Part shown: positions 46,766-57,000 of the stretch, one piece after another | Layout: each line of letters opens with the position of its first letter | How positions within the stretch are numbered: the first letter of the stretch is position 1 | From: Pseudotamlana agarivorans | GTDB taxonomy: Bacteria > Bacteroidota > Bacteroidia > Flavobacteriales > Flavobacteriaceae | Assembly: GCF_001642835.1 (NCBI RefSeq) | Contig: NZ_LXEI01000002.1 | Span: 496,001-560,000 of the forward strand | Direction: 5' to 3' | DNA: 64,000 nt | Translations under genes and position numbers: made by a program | The notes under the pieces: model-generated | Told to the model about the DNA's origin: nothing | Databases searched by the model: none | What the model saw: the letters and a program-made list of their open reading frames with translations, nothing else

Positions 46766-49144
46766 TTAATTTTTTAATTTAATTAGTTGTGGAACATTAA
46801 GCATGGTTGTTTTCAAGCTTTTATCTGATGACGAGTTTCCAGTCATAATCGTGAAATCTCCAGGCTCAACAACAAAATTGTATGCACTGTCGTACATGGC
46901 TAAACTTTCCGCATTAATAGTTAATGATACCGTTTTTGTTTCTCCAGGGTTAAGCGATACACGTTTGTATGCTTTTAGTTCTTTTACAGGACGTGTGTAC
47001 GAGCTTACTTCGTCGTGGATGTAGAGCTGAACCACTTCGTCTCCAGCAACTTTTCCTGTATTGGTAACTTCAACAGTAGCCGTAATTTCATCGTCAATTC
47101 CAGAAAAGGAAGTTTTTGATAATTTTGGCTCTGAAAACTTGAAAGTTGTATAGCTTAATCCGAATCCAAAAGGGTGTAAAGGCACTTTTTTCTCGGTGTT
47201 GTATTTATGAATATAAGCGGTTGGTTTGTGGTTGTACACCATTTGTAATTGACCTACACTACGCGGTATGGTTAATGGTAACTTTCCTGAAGGGTTTACT
47301 TGTCCGAATAAAATTTCGGCAGTAGCTTGTCCTGCAAATGCACCACTTTCCCAAGTGTTTAAAACCGCAGCAACGTTATTTTCTAACCAAGGTTCTGCAA
47401 TAGGGCTTCCACTAACGTAAACTACAATTACAGGTTTCCCTAAAGCTATAATTTCTTTAGCGAGTTTTAATTGGTTACCAGAAAGCTGTAAAGTAGCTCT
47501 ATCTACATTTTCGCCTGTAGTTTTACGTCCCCAATCGTGACGGAATGAATTTTCACCTAAAACTAAAACTGATAAATCGGCTTGTTTTGCTTTTTGAGCG
47601 GCTTTAGAAATGTTAGCATCGGTAATTTCTTTAGAACGATCGCCAGCATCAAAATAATCGATGTTATAACCGTTAGCTTCACCAATTTGAGTGATGCCCT
47701 CTAGCATAGTAACAACATTTTCTTCAGGCTGTGGAGAAACCCAGTCACCTAAAGTAGTTTGATTATTAGCATTTGGTCCTGTAATGAAAATGGTTTTATT
47801 CTTACCATTGGTTGATAATGGTAAAATGTTTTTATCATTCTTCTGTAAAACAATGGCTTTTCTAGCTTGTTCTAAGGCATTTTCTTGATGTGATTTTGCA
47901 AAGCTTGTGCTTTTGGCTTTTTCAACATCTATAAAAGGATTTTCAAAAAGACCCAATTTAAATTTAGCTTCTAAAATTTTACGACATGCATAATCTACAC
48001 GTGCTTCATCAACTTTACCTTCGTTAACTAATTCGATAAGAAGTTTGTCGAAAATAGGGCCGTGCATGTTCATATCCATACCAGCATTTATTGAAAACTC
48101 GATGGATTGTTTAAAATCTTTAGCCACATGATGCCAAATATCAATTCGAGAAATATCGTTCCAATCGCTTACGTAGAAGCCTTCAAACCCCCAACGGTCG
48201 CGCATTAAATCGTTCATCATGAACTTATCCATATGTCCTGGCAATCCAGCAACTTCGTTATGTGCAGCCATGATTGAATATACATTTGCTTCTTGTACAG
48301 CACGACGGTATGGTGGTAAAAATATTTCGAATAAAGTACGTTTAGATACATCGGTTGGTGAGGCGTTTAATCCGTTAATTGAAGAACTTCCTGCAATTAA
48401 ATGTTTGGCACAAGCAATAACGCTTTCTGTTCCTGAAAAATCATCAGATTGTAAACCGTTTATAGTGGCAATACCCATATTTCCTACTAAATATGGGTCT
48501 TCACCATAGGTTTCGCCAGTACGCCCCCAGCGTGGGTCACGTAAAACATCGATGTTTGGAGTAAACGACCAGTGCATCCCGTTTGCGCGCATTTCTAATG
48601 CTGTTTGGCGGCTACCTTCTTTAATTAAAGCATCATCAAAAGTTGCAGCTTGTGAAATAGGCGAGGGATAAATGGTTGAACCACTTACCAACCCGTTTCC
48701 ATGAATGGCATCGATACCAATTAATAACGGAATTTTTAATGGTGATTTTTGCGCTAAACGTTGCAGGTGGTTGGCTTCTTCAGGTGTTACCACATGAAGA
48801 AAAGACCCCACGTGACCAGCTTCAGCTAAACGCCCAATACTATCGCTATGAACGCCTGGATAAAAGCCTAAAGCATCATTTTTTTCAAGTTCTTCAGGCG
48901 TCAGTTCGTTTTCGGCATGTTTCATATGCTCTAAACCTACGTACTGACACATTTGATAGACTTTGTCTTCCAACGTCATACGTGACATTAAATCTGAAAC
49001 ACGATCGTTCACAGATGCTGTCGCGTCTAAATAGAGCGGGTTAGCATCTGTTGAACTTGCTTTAGTATTATCTTGGTTTTTGCACGACACTAGTACTGCT
49101 AGTAGTGAGAATGCGGTAATGCTTATGTTTTTAAAAATGTTCAT
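46766..49144 (-). CDS. GH3-family beta-glycosidase, lipoprotein
   Basis: 792 residues. Lipobox LAVLVSC with Cys21. Organised as BglX-like enzymes: an N-terminal TIM barrel (about 40-400), an alpha/beta sandwich (about 440-640) and a C-terminal Fn3-like domain (about 690-785). The nucleophile is Asp327 in FYVSDWNDI; RWGRTGETYGEDPYLVG and KHLIAGSSS are conserved substrate-binding motifs. It removes terminal beta-glucosyl or beta-xylosyl residues from oligosaccharides in the periplasm or at the membrane. With GH10 in the same run, beta-xylosidase activity is plausible. 13 bp after SusD and 1 bp before the first sulfatase. Confidence 0.93.
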   Translation of the reverse strand: MNIFKNISITAFSLLAVLVSCKNQDNTKASSTDANPLYLDATASVNDRVSDLMSRMTLEDKVYQMCQYVGLEHMKHAENELTPEELEKNDALGFYPGVHSDSIGRLAEAGHVGSFLHVVTPEEANHLQRLAQKSPLKIPLLIGIDAIHGNGLVSGSTIYPSPISQAATFDDALIKEGSRQTALEMRANGMHWSFTPNIDVLRDPRWGRTGETYGEDPYLVGNMGIATINGLQSDDFSGTESVIACAKHLIAGSSSINGLNASPTDVSKRTLFEIFLPPYRRAVQEANVYSIMAAHNEVAGLPGHMDKFMMNDLMRDRWGFEGFYVSDWNDISRIDIWHHVAKDFKQSIEFSINAGMDMNMHGPIFDKLLIELVNEGKVDEARVDYACRKILEAKFKLGLFENPFIDVEKAKSTSFAKSHQENALEQARKAIVLQKNDKNILPLSTNGKNKTIFITGPNANNQTTLGDWVSPQPEENVVTMLEGITQIGEANGYNIDYFDAGDRSKEITDANISKAAQKAKQADLSVLVLGENSFRHDWGRKTTGENVDRATLQLSGNQLKLAKEIIALGKPVIVVYVSGSPIAEPWLENNVAAVLNTWESGAFAGQATAEILFGQVNPSGKLPLTIPRSVGQLQMVYNHKPTAYIHKYNTEKKVPLHPFGFGLSYTTFKFSEPKLSKTSFSGIDDEITATVEVTNTGKVAGDEVVQLYIHDEVSSYTRPVKELKAYKRVSLNPGETKTVSLTINAESLAMYDSAYNFVVEPGDFTIMTGNSSSDKSLKTTMLNVPQLIKLKN

Positions 49145-49157
49145 ATGTTATTTGCTA

Positions 49158-50693
49158 TTAATATCCTGGGTTTTGGTCGTCTTGAGTTATCGCTTGATTT
49201 CCAGATAATTCTGTAGAAGGGATTGGTAACAACATGTTTTTTTCATCTTCTGGGTACACGTAATCTCTGTTTCCCATTACAGCATTATTATGTGTGTGGA
49301 TCACTTCTTCTAAGAAATAGTCAAACCCACGTCTTCTCGTATCGAAAAACTCATGATTTTCGGCTAATAACTCATATTGACGTTCTCTCATAATACGTGT
49401 TCTAAAATCGTCTTGAGAAAGTGTACTTGGAAAATCTGCCGGCTCAGTTGCTGTTCCAGATTCTGTATTTCTAGCACGTGCTAAAACTTCATTAACATAT
49501 CCTAAAGCTTCAGCAGTAGGGCCGTTTATTTCATTTGTTATTTCAGCTAACATCAGTAATAAATCGGCATATCTTAATTTTATTTGATTTCTACTAGTTG
49601 TTGTACCGTTAAAACCAGGGTCTAAATATTTTTTAATGGCCGCATAACCATCGTTACCATTTATTTGTTGCGGGTAAATCTTTTTTGTGCTGTATGAACC
49701 ATCATTCGGATTGTGTTGTTCGAAACTATCATATAAAAAAGTAGCTTCAATTCTTGGATCACCTGGATATTGAGTGATATGTTGGTCATATACTTCTTTG
49801 TTAGGGCGAATTCTACCAAAAGTATCATACTCGTAGTAACCTTTTAAAGTATAAGATCTAATAATATCAGAATTTCGTACCGCACCATTTTCACCATACT
49901 GAATTTCGAATATAGCTTCTGATGTATTTTCATTTCCAGGAACAAAAAGTTCGGCGTAAGTAGGCGTTAAGCTATAAGCACCATAAACTTGAATAGCCTC
50001 GTCGTATGCTTTTTGCCATAAAAAGGCTTCGTTAAGTTCGCCTGCCATTGTCATATAAACTTTAGCTAAAAACATATTTGCTGCTGTTTTTACAGGACGA
50101 TCTACAAGGTACTCACCTGGGTTTGGTAATAACAATTTGGCCATTTCAAAATCGGCTATAATTTGGTCGTAAACATCTTCTTTTGTACTTCTTGGGGTAT
50201 GTAATGTTTCTGAAGTTGTTGGCTCTAATTTTAAAGGCACACCTCCAAAATAACGCACTAAATCAAAATAAGTCGCTGCACGAATAAAATAGGCTTGACC
50301 TAAAGCAACATCTCTATTAGTAAGGTTTGAGTCTTCAAGATTTTTAATAATACCATTGGCTACATTTATAGTAGTATACATGGCAGGCCATAAACGGGTT
50401 AACCAAGTATTGTTTGGTAAACAGTTTAAACTCGTAGCATCTTGACTAGCACCTTGGTTAGACCAAAATTTACCAGACATTGGGGCTACCAAGCCATGGA
50501 TTGACGACCCGTGGTATCCTGGGTCTGCATAACTTTGATATAAACCATTAATGGCTGATTCTAAACCGTCTTCAGTTGAAAATATTTGAGTTTCACTAAA
50601 GAATGTTTGTGGTTCCTCGTCTAACATTTTTTCACAGCTGTTTAGAACAAATATCACGAGTACTAAAACGAAGGGTGTTATATATTTTTTCAT
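49158..50693 (-). CDS. SusD/RagB-family nutrient-binding lipoprotein
   Basis: 511 residues. Lipobox FVLNSC with Cys20. Canonical SusD N-terminal start (MLDEEPQTFFSETQIFSTED), TPR-like helices (YFIRAATYFDLVRYFGGVPL) and the C-terminal SusD domain with RYADLLLMLAEI, RERQYELLAENHEFFDTRR and LLPIPSTEL. It captures polysaccharide fragments at the surface for the SusC barrel. 10 bp separate it from SusC and 13 bp from GH3, showing a single unit. Confidence 0.95.
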   Translation of the reverse strand: MKKYITPFVLVLVIFVLNSCEKMLDEEPQTFFSETQIFSTEDGLESAINGLYQSYADPGYHGSSIHGLVAPMSGKFWSNQGASQDATSLNCLPNNTWLTRLWPAMYTTINVANGIIKNLEDSNLTNRDVALGQAYFIRAATYFDLVRYFGGVPLKLEPTTSETLHTPRSTKEDVYDQIIADFEMAKLLLPNPGEYLVDRPVKTAANMFLAKVYMTMAGELNEAFLWQKAYDEAIQVYGAYSLTPTYAELFVPGNENTSEAIFEIQYGENGAVRNSDIIRSYTLKGYYEYDTFGRIRPNKEVYDQHITQYPGDPRIEATFLYDSFEQHNPNDGSYSTKKIYPQQINGNDGYAAIKKYLDPGFNGTTTSRNQIKLRYADLLLMLAEITNEINGPTAEALGYVNEVLARARNTESGTATEPADFPSTLSQDDFRTRIMRERQYELLAENHEFFDTRRRGFDYFLEEVIHTHNNAVMGNRDYVYPEDEKNMLLPIPSTELSGNQAITQDDQNPGY

Positions 50694-50703
50694 AATTAAT
50701 TTT

Positions 50704-53700
50704 CTAAAATGTGAGATTTAATGAGATTGCAAAAGATCTTTGATTTGGAAATGAATTCCAATCAAGGCCTACACGACCCGGGTCATAAGAGAAGCTGTTA
50801 ACTTCAGGATCAAATCCGCTGTATTTAGTAAATAACAACAGGTTTCTTCCGGATACCGACAGGTAAGCATTATCAATAAAACCAATGTCATCAACAGGAA
50901 GATTGTAACCAAGAGTTATATAGCTTAAGCGCATGAAGCTACCATCTTCAACTAAACGATCTGTAAATCCGGTATCGTCGGCTAAATCGTAACCAACTCT
51001 TGGGTAAGTACCACTAGTGTTTGTAGGAGTCCATGCTTTGGTGTAAGCTTCTGTTCTAACATTATTTGAGTTGTTATCAGCATAAGCTTCACGAAGTAAA
51101 TTTCCATTAGCAATTTCATTACCCTCTGTTCCGTAGAAGAATAAGCTTAAAGAAACACCTTTATAATCGAACTTAGTACCAAAACCGTAGTTGAAATCTG
51201 GATTAGGGTCTCCAATAATTGTTAAATCGCTATCATCAATAACACCATCATTATTTTGGTCTACAAGATTAACATCACCTAATTGAGGGGCCATACCATT
51301 AAAAACGGCAGCATTGGTAAGTTCTGTATCGTTAGAAATAATACCATCGGTAGCATAACCGTAAAATAAACCTGGTGCTTCACCTTCAATAAAAATGTTT
51401 GCAGGTGTTTTAAAGTAATTACCACCAGAAATTTGACGACCTAAAAAGGCTGAGTAGGTTTCGGTTCCAAACTGAGCAGGAGGTAAGTCTAACTCTGTAA
51501 TTTCATTTCTGTTTACAGCAAAGTTCCCATATACATTCCATGTAAAATCATCTTTAGAGATAATATCCGCAGACAATGAGAACTCAATACCTTTGTTAGT
51601 AATATTTCCTTGGTTGGCATAGTAATTTGAGAATCCAGTAGAAGGGCCTATTTCAACATTAAGTAATAAATCTGAAATGTCTTTGTAATAAACATCAGTT
51701 GTAATTAATACTCTGCTATCCCATAATCCTAAGTCTAAACCAGCATTGTATTGGCTGGTTGTTTCCCAAGTTAAATCTGGATTTGCCAAATTAATAGGGG
51801 TAATTGCTGTTAAAGCACCACCATTTGCACTAGAATAAGGGCTTTGGGTTGGACCATAAGGCGCTATGGTTCTGTAATTAGGAATGCCTTGGTTTCCTGT
51901 CAATCCCCAACCTACACGTAATTTGGTTTCGGTAACACTTTCAGAATTTCTTAAAAAGGCTTCTTCGTTTATTTTCCAAGCAAGCGCAAAAGAAGGGAAG
52001 TGCCCCCAACGGTTTCCGTTAGCAAACTTGCTACTTCCATCGGCTCTATACGTAGCGGTAAATAAGTAACGGTCTAATAAGGTATAATTAAAACGCCCTA
52101 AGAATGAAATAATCGTTTCTCTTTGTTTGTCTAAAAACATAGGCTGAAAAACTTGACCGTAAGAAATACCATCCGCTCTTAAATCTTCATTAGGAAAATC
52201 GGAAGCCTGGTTAGTTGTACGTTTTATGATGCTTTGATCGAATACTGTACCTACAGTTCCGTTTATTCTATGGTTTTTGTTGAAACGTTTTTTATACATT
52301 AATGTATTATCCACATTATATCTAAAGCGATTTAATGTACTCATTCCAGCTTCACCATTAGCTCTGTTACCTCTGTCTAGCCCTGTTCCATACCAAACTT
52401 GACGTTCTTTATTTCTGTAATCTGCTCCAAAACGTAAACGGTAAGTTAAATCGTTAGTCAGTTTGTAATCTAATTTAAGAGCACCAAGTAATCTCAGTTC
52501 GTTTGATAAATCATCATAGTCTGAGATCCACGCTCTTGGTCCATCTAAATTTTCTTCAAAATCATCACCAGCATTATTATTATCTTCAAAACCTAGAAAA
52601 GGCGCTCCTGAAACAATTTGTCTAACCAAGTTGTTGTTGGTACCACCTAAATTATCAGTGCCTTTTGATGCTGAATTTTCAGTATAAGAAGCAGACAATT
52701 TAGTGCCTAACTCTAATTTGCTAGTTAAATCGTTATTTAAGTTAACAACAAAATCGGTGCTTTTAGCAAATGATCTTGGAACAATACCTTCTGAATTTGA
52801 GTGCCCACCACCAATATAGTAGTTGCCATTTTCGCCACCACCAGAAACAGTAAGTCTGTAGTTGGTAGAGATTGCCGTTTGGTAGGTGTCATAGCTCCAA
52901 TTAACGCCTTCTAATCTTTCAATAGAATCGGCGTTATTAATCATGTAATCTTCACTGTTAACAAATTGAGCTATACTACCATCAGGATAAGTGTAATAAC
53001 TAGGTAAGAAACCATCATTTGCTTTTATATCATTTTGATAATCAACATAGCCCTTAGTGTCTAGTACATCAATATTGTTGGAAATAGTACCTATTGAAGA
53101 AACCGCGCTAAAATTAAATTTAGCTTTGCCGCTTTTTCCTTTTTTGGTTGTAATTAAAATAACCCCATTAGCACCTCTTGAACCATAAATAGAGGTTGCA
53201 GAAGCATCCTTTAACACTTCAATATTTTCAATGTCTCTAGGGTTTATTCCTGTAATACCGCCTTGTGGAGATAAATAACTGTTTCCACCAGACAAAGGAT
53301 CTAAAGTATCTTCAGTAGCAGAATCTACAATAATACCATCTATAACATATAACGGCTCTGTGTTTCCTGTTAAACTATTAAGACCTCTAATTTTGATGCT
53401 AGAAGGAGCACCAGGCTCAGAGCCCAATTGTCTCACAGTAACACCAGCTACATTACCTTGTAAAAGTCCTTCAACACCTTGTGTTTGATCGACACTGTTT
53501 TGGGTTGGCTTTACAGTGCCTACCGATCCTGTTAAGTCTTTACGCATAACCTGGCCGTAACCAATAACAACGACCTCGTCTAAAACTTTTTGGTCGGTTT
53601 CAAGTATTATGGTTAAATCTAATTGGTTTTTAACTGTAATTTCTTTAGAAACAAATCCTAAATAACTGATAGATAAAACAGCAGGTAGCTTTGGTACGGT

Positions 53701-53874
53701 GATTTCAAAATATCCATCAAAATCTGTTACCGTACCTGTAGTAGTAGATTTTAAAATTATAGAAGCTCCTGGTAAGGGAAACTTAGAGTCGTCTACCACG
53801 GTTCCTTTAATTGTTTTTTGAGCAAACAATCCGAAAGGTAGAATTAGTAGTAATAAACAGAAACGTTTTTTCAT
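50704..53874 (-). CDS. SusC/RagA-type TonB-dependent outer-membrane transporter
   Basis: 1056 residues. Signal peptide 1-18 (PFGLFAQ). A carboxypeptidase-regulatory-like domain (about 20-95, KGTVVDDSKFPLPGASI), TonB box and plug (about 100-245, with VLDEVVVIGYGQ, LKDASATSIYGSRGANGVIL), then the 22-strand barrel ending in NQRSFAISLNLTF. No STN domain, so unlike the first SusC it is controlled by the hybrid two-component system encoded just upstream on the same strand. It carries oligosaccharides into the periplasm using the proton motive force. First gene of the main run. Confidence 0.96.
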   Translation of the reverse strand: MKKRFCLLLLILPFGLFAQKTIKGTVVDDSKFPLPGASIILKSTTTGTVTDFDGYFEITVPKLPAVLSISYLGFVSKEITVKNQLDLTIILETDQKVLDEVVVIGYGQVMRKDLTGSVGTVKPTQNSVDQTQGVEGLLQGNVAGVTVRQLGSEPGAPSSIKIRGLNSLTGNTEPLYVIDGIIVDSATEDTLDPLSGGNSYLSPQGGITGINPRDIENIEVLKDASATSIYGSRGANGVILITTKKGKSGKAKFNFSAVSSIGTISNNIDVLDTKGYVDYQNDIKANDGFLPSYYTYPDGSIAQFVNSEDYMINNADSIERLEGVNWSYDTYQTAISTNYRLTVSGGGENGNYYIGGGHSNSEGIVPRSFAKSTDFVVNLNNDLTSKLELGTKLSASYTENSASKGTDNLGGTNNNLVRQIVSGAPFLGFEDNNNAGDDFEENLDGPRAWISDYDDLSNELRLLGALKLDYKLTNDLTYRLRFGADYRNKERQVWYGTGLDRGNRANGEAGMSTLNRFRYNVDNTLMYKKRFNKNHRINGTVGTVFDQSIIKRTTNQASDFPNEDLRADGISYGQVFQPMFLDKQRETIISFLGRFNYTLLDRYLFTATYRADGSSKFANGNRWGHFPSFALAWKINEEAFLRNSESVTETKLRVGWGLTGNQGIPNYRTIAPYGPTQSPYSSANGGALTAITPINLANPDLTWETTSQYNAGLDLGLWDSRVLITTDVYYKDISDLLLNVEIGPSTGFSNYYANQGNITNKGIEFSLSADIISKDDFTWNVYGNFAVNRNEITELDLPPAQFGTETYSAFLGRQISGGNYFKTPANIFIEGEAPGLFYGYATDGIISNDTELTNAAVFNGMAPQLGDVNLVDQNNDGVIDDSDLTIIGDPNPDFNYGFGTKFDYKGVSLSLFFYGTEGNEIANGNLLREAYADNNSNNVRTEAYTKAWTPTNTSGTYPRVGYDLADDTGFTDRLVEDGSFMRLSYITLGYNLPVDDIGFIDNAYLSVSGRNLLLFTKYSGFDPEVNSFSYDPGRVGLDWNSFPNQRSFAISLNLTF

Positions 53875-53892
53875 AATGGTTTAGTTTGAATT

Positions 53893-53908
53893 TAGTTTAG
53901 CTAAACTA
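53893..53908. promoter_or_regulatory. 16-bp perfect palindrome in the SusC leader
   Basis: TAGTTTAGCTAAACTA, centred 27 bp before the SusC ATG. In this position it is either a leader hairpin that hides the start region or a binding site for a dimeric regulator. No other copy was seen. Confidence 0.4.
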
Positions 53909-53954
53909 CTTTATTGGTTTAAAAATGCAGTTTGAAATACATCATAAAAGGTTC

Positions 53955-53968
53955 AATTATTGTCAAAC
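53955..53968 (-). promoter_or_regulatory. Putative operator CAATTATTGTCAAA, site 3 (SusC operon)
   Basis: Lies 81-94 bp upstream of the SusC start. The same element stands at 73-86 bp before the sulfatase at 32501 and at 80-93 bp before the gene at 23227. It also shares an AAGGTT flank with the copy at 23286. A hybrid two-component system binding site is the natural candidate. Confidence 0.55.
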
Positions 53969-53998
53969 CCTTAAAAACACTGGGTTTTTAAGGGTTTG
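53966..53998 (-). terminator. Hairpin downstream of the hybrid two-component gene
   Basis: AAACCCTTAAAAAC pairs with GTTTTTAAGGGTTT (14 bp, 5-nt loop), about 70 bp after the stop of the regulator. There is no T tract after it on the minus strand. It touches the operator element at 53955-53968, so termination and SusC promoter activity may be linked. Confidence 0.5.
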
Positions 53999-54069
53999 TT
54001 AATTGATTAATATAAAAAAAAGATGTGTTTTTTATGAATGTGATACTGGAAGGAAAATGTGTTTTTAGA

Positions 54070-57000
54070 TTATTTTTCCTTCAAAGAGTCTAAAAACTTA
54101 CTTGGCGTAAGGCCATAAAACTTCTTAAATGAGGTGCTAAAATATTTAGGATTTGAGAATCCGGAGCGGTAAGCCACTTCTTTAATACTGCTAGTATTTT
54201 CTATAAGCAATTTTTTAGCATGCTTTAATTTGGTATGTATAATAAAATCTTGAGGTGATAAATCAACCAGATTTTTAAGCTTCATATATAATGAGGTTCT
54301 ACTCATGTTAAAACTTGCCGATAAATCGTGTACTGAGAACGATTCATTTTCAATATTCTTAATGATAGTATCCTCTAAGTTTTCTAGAAAATCCTGATCG
54401 TTTTTATTTCTGAATAATGACGCATTATCGGCATCGTTATTCTGAATAAACTTATCGCGTAATTTTTTCTGCCACTTTAAAGTATTTACCATTTTGGCTA
54501 GTAAAAACTTAATTTCTATAGGTTTTTCGATGTATTCTGAAATACCATTCTCTATACTTTCTAGTTTTTGTGCCGAATTTTGTAGCACCGTTAGCATAAA
54601 AACAGGAATGTGATTTAAATTTATATCGTCTTTCAACTGTTTCGCCATTTGCATGCCATCCATCTCTGGCATAATAAGATCGGTAAGGATAATGTCTGGA
54701 AATATTTGCGAGGCCATTTCCAAGCCTTCTCTTCCGTTAGAGGCTTCAAAAATTTGAAAATAGACGCCAAGCGTTTTTACCAAAACGTCTCGCAGTTCGT
54801 CATTATCTTCAACAATTAAAATTTTGCTATCACTAAAGGTTTCAATTTCAGAAGGATCTTCACTTTCTAATTCAATAATATTGTCGACTGGTTTTTCTTT
54901 TGAAAATATTTTTTTATCGTATTCAAATTTCAAATTCTTAAGCACTACAGTAAATGTTGTGCCTTTATTTTCTTCACTAGTAAAATCGATACTACCTCCC
55001 GTTTTTTCTAATAGTTTTTTAACCATCATTAAACCTAGGCCTGTTCCGGGGCGCTGACTGTTAATAACGTTTCTAGCGCGGTAATAGCGTTTAAGAATAA
55101 ACTTTTGTTGATCTTTTGGAATGCCTAAACCTTCATCAATAACCTCGATTTTTAACTCCCGCATGTTGTCTTGGAAGAGGTTTATGGTAATGGTGCTATT
55201 TTCAAAGGAATATTTTATAGCATTGGTGATGAGGTTTAATATAATTTTATCGAAATCGTCTTTATCAAAATAAAATTCACCTTCATTCCAATGGTTGTTA
55301 AGTTCAATTTTTAAGTTTTTTTCTTTGGTTAAAGGTTCAAAATTATGAATGCGTTTTTTAATGTGACGTTCAACGTAGATTTTAGTAATATCAATATGTT
55401 CCGCAGAGTCTGATGTCGCTTTTTGAAAATTCAGCATTTGTTCAAAAAGGGAATTGATGCGCTTAACCGTTGTTTTTATTCTTTTTTTAGAATCTTCGTT
55501 AGTTCCTGCGTTTTCGGTAACACTATCAAGTGATGAAATTAAAATGGTTAAAGGCGTTTTAATTTCGTGCGTTACATTGTTGAAAAAATCGATTTGTTCA
55601 TCGGCATTTTTCTTTTTTACGATAACACTAGTAAAATGTATAATGGTTAAAATAATGCCAATTAAAAGCACAAAATACAAGAAATAAGCTTTGTTGGTAG
55701 CCCACCAAGGCGATAAAATGGTGATTTTGATTTGGCGTGTATCACTAGAATTAGCGTATTTGCTGAAGGCTTTAATTTTGAAAACATACTGGCCAGGACT
55801 TAAATTGGTATAGGACGCATAATGTGCAGGGCTAGGGGGCGTCCACGCTTTGTCAAAACCTTCTAGAACATAGGCATATTTAATTTTCGATGCCGAACTG
55901 TGTAAAACCCCTGTAAAATGGATTTCGATAGAGTTTTCATCATGGTTTAAAGTGATAGACTCTGTATCGTTTATAGGTTTTGTTAGGATGCCTCCTCCTG
56001 GTTGAACGGTTTTATTAAATAGCTTGAAGGAATCGAATACTAATTTGGGTGTGTAACTGTCGTTTTTAATGCTATACGGATTAAAAAGAGTAACCCCGGT
56101 AACGCCTCCAAATGCAAATAAACTGTCGCTTAGTTTATTGTAACTTCCGTAATTAAATTCGGTGCTCGCTAAACCATCACGGCTATCAAAAACATTTATA
56201 ATGGTGTCTTTTTGGTTAATATTTATATTGGCTAATCCTTTTGTGGTACTTGCCCAAATAGTAGAGTCTGACGTCGTTACGATGCCTTGAACAATATCAG
56301 AAGGCATTCCAGAGTCTATGGTAAGTTTTTTTACAGCATTTGTTTTGGAATTATAAAACACGAGACCTTGACCGTTGGTTGCTAAAATAAGATTACCGTT
56401 TTGGGTTTCGTAGCTACTATTAATTGTAGAGTATCCTAATGTATTAATATTAGGTTTTAAAGCTTCAATTAAATTGAAATCTTTAGTAATTGGGTTTATG
56501 GTATATACACCATATCTTCCTGTAGTAAGTATGTTTCCTTTATGTGTTTCTGTAATAGATTTTAATTGCTGTATGGGGTAAGTTTCAATACCTCCAGTTG
56601 GTTTAATTACAGCTAAATCACCCTCTATACCACCAGCCCAAATGTTGCTTTTAGAATCTTTATAGACTGCGTAAATTTTGGTTAAAAGTTCGGGGTGTAT
56701 TTTGTTGTAATGGGTGATTTTAAGTGAGTTAACATCCAGTTTAAAAAGGCCGTCGTTGTATGTACCTACCCACATATAATCATTGTCGGGCTCTAAGGCC
56801 ATTACTATGTCTTGTTGGTTATTTTGTTGACCAGAGAGGCTAGGGATGTGCTGCCATGTGTTTTTGGATCTGTTCCAAATGCTAATTCCTTTTTTGGTGC
56901 CAAACCATAGGTTATCATTTTTGTCTTTGGCAATAGCTCTAGTAAAATCAGAAACAATACTGTTTTTGTCATTAAAACGGTGACGAATTTTAATGTATGG

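Noticed and set aside
48676-49044. 122-codon plus-strand frame
   Set aside because: Opposite the GH3 gene, with no domain text; GH3 is clearly coding on the minus strand.
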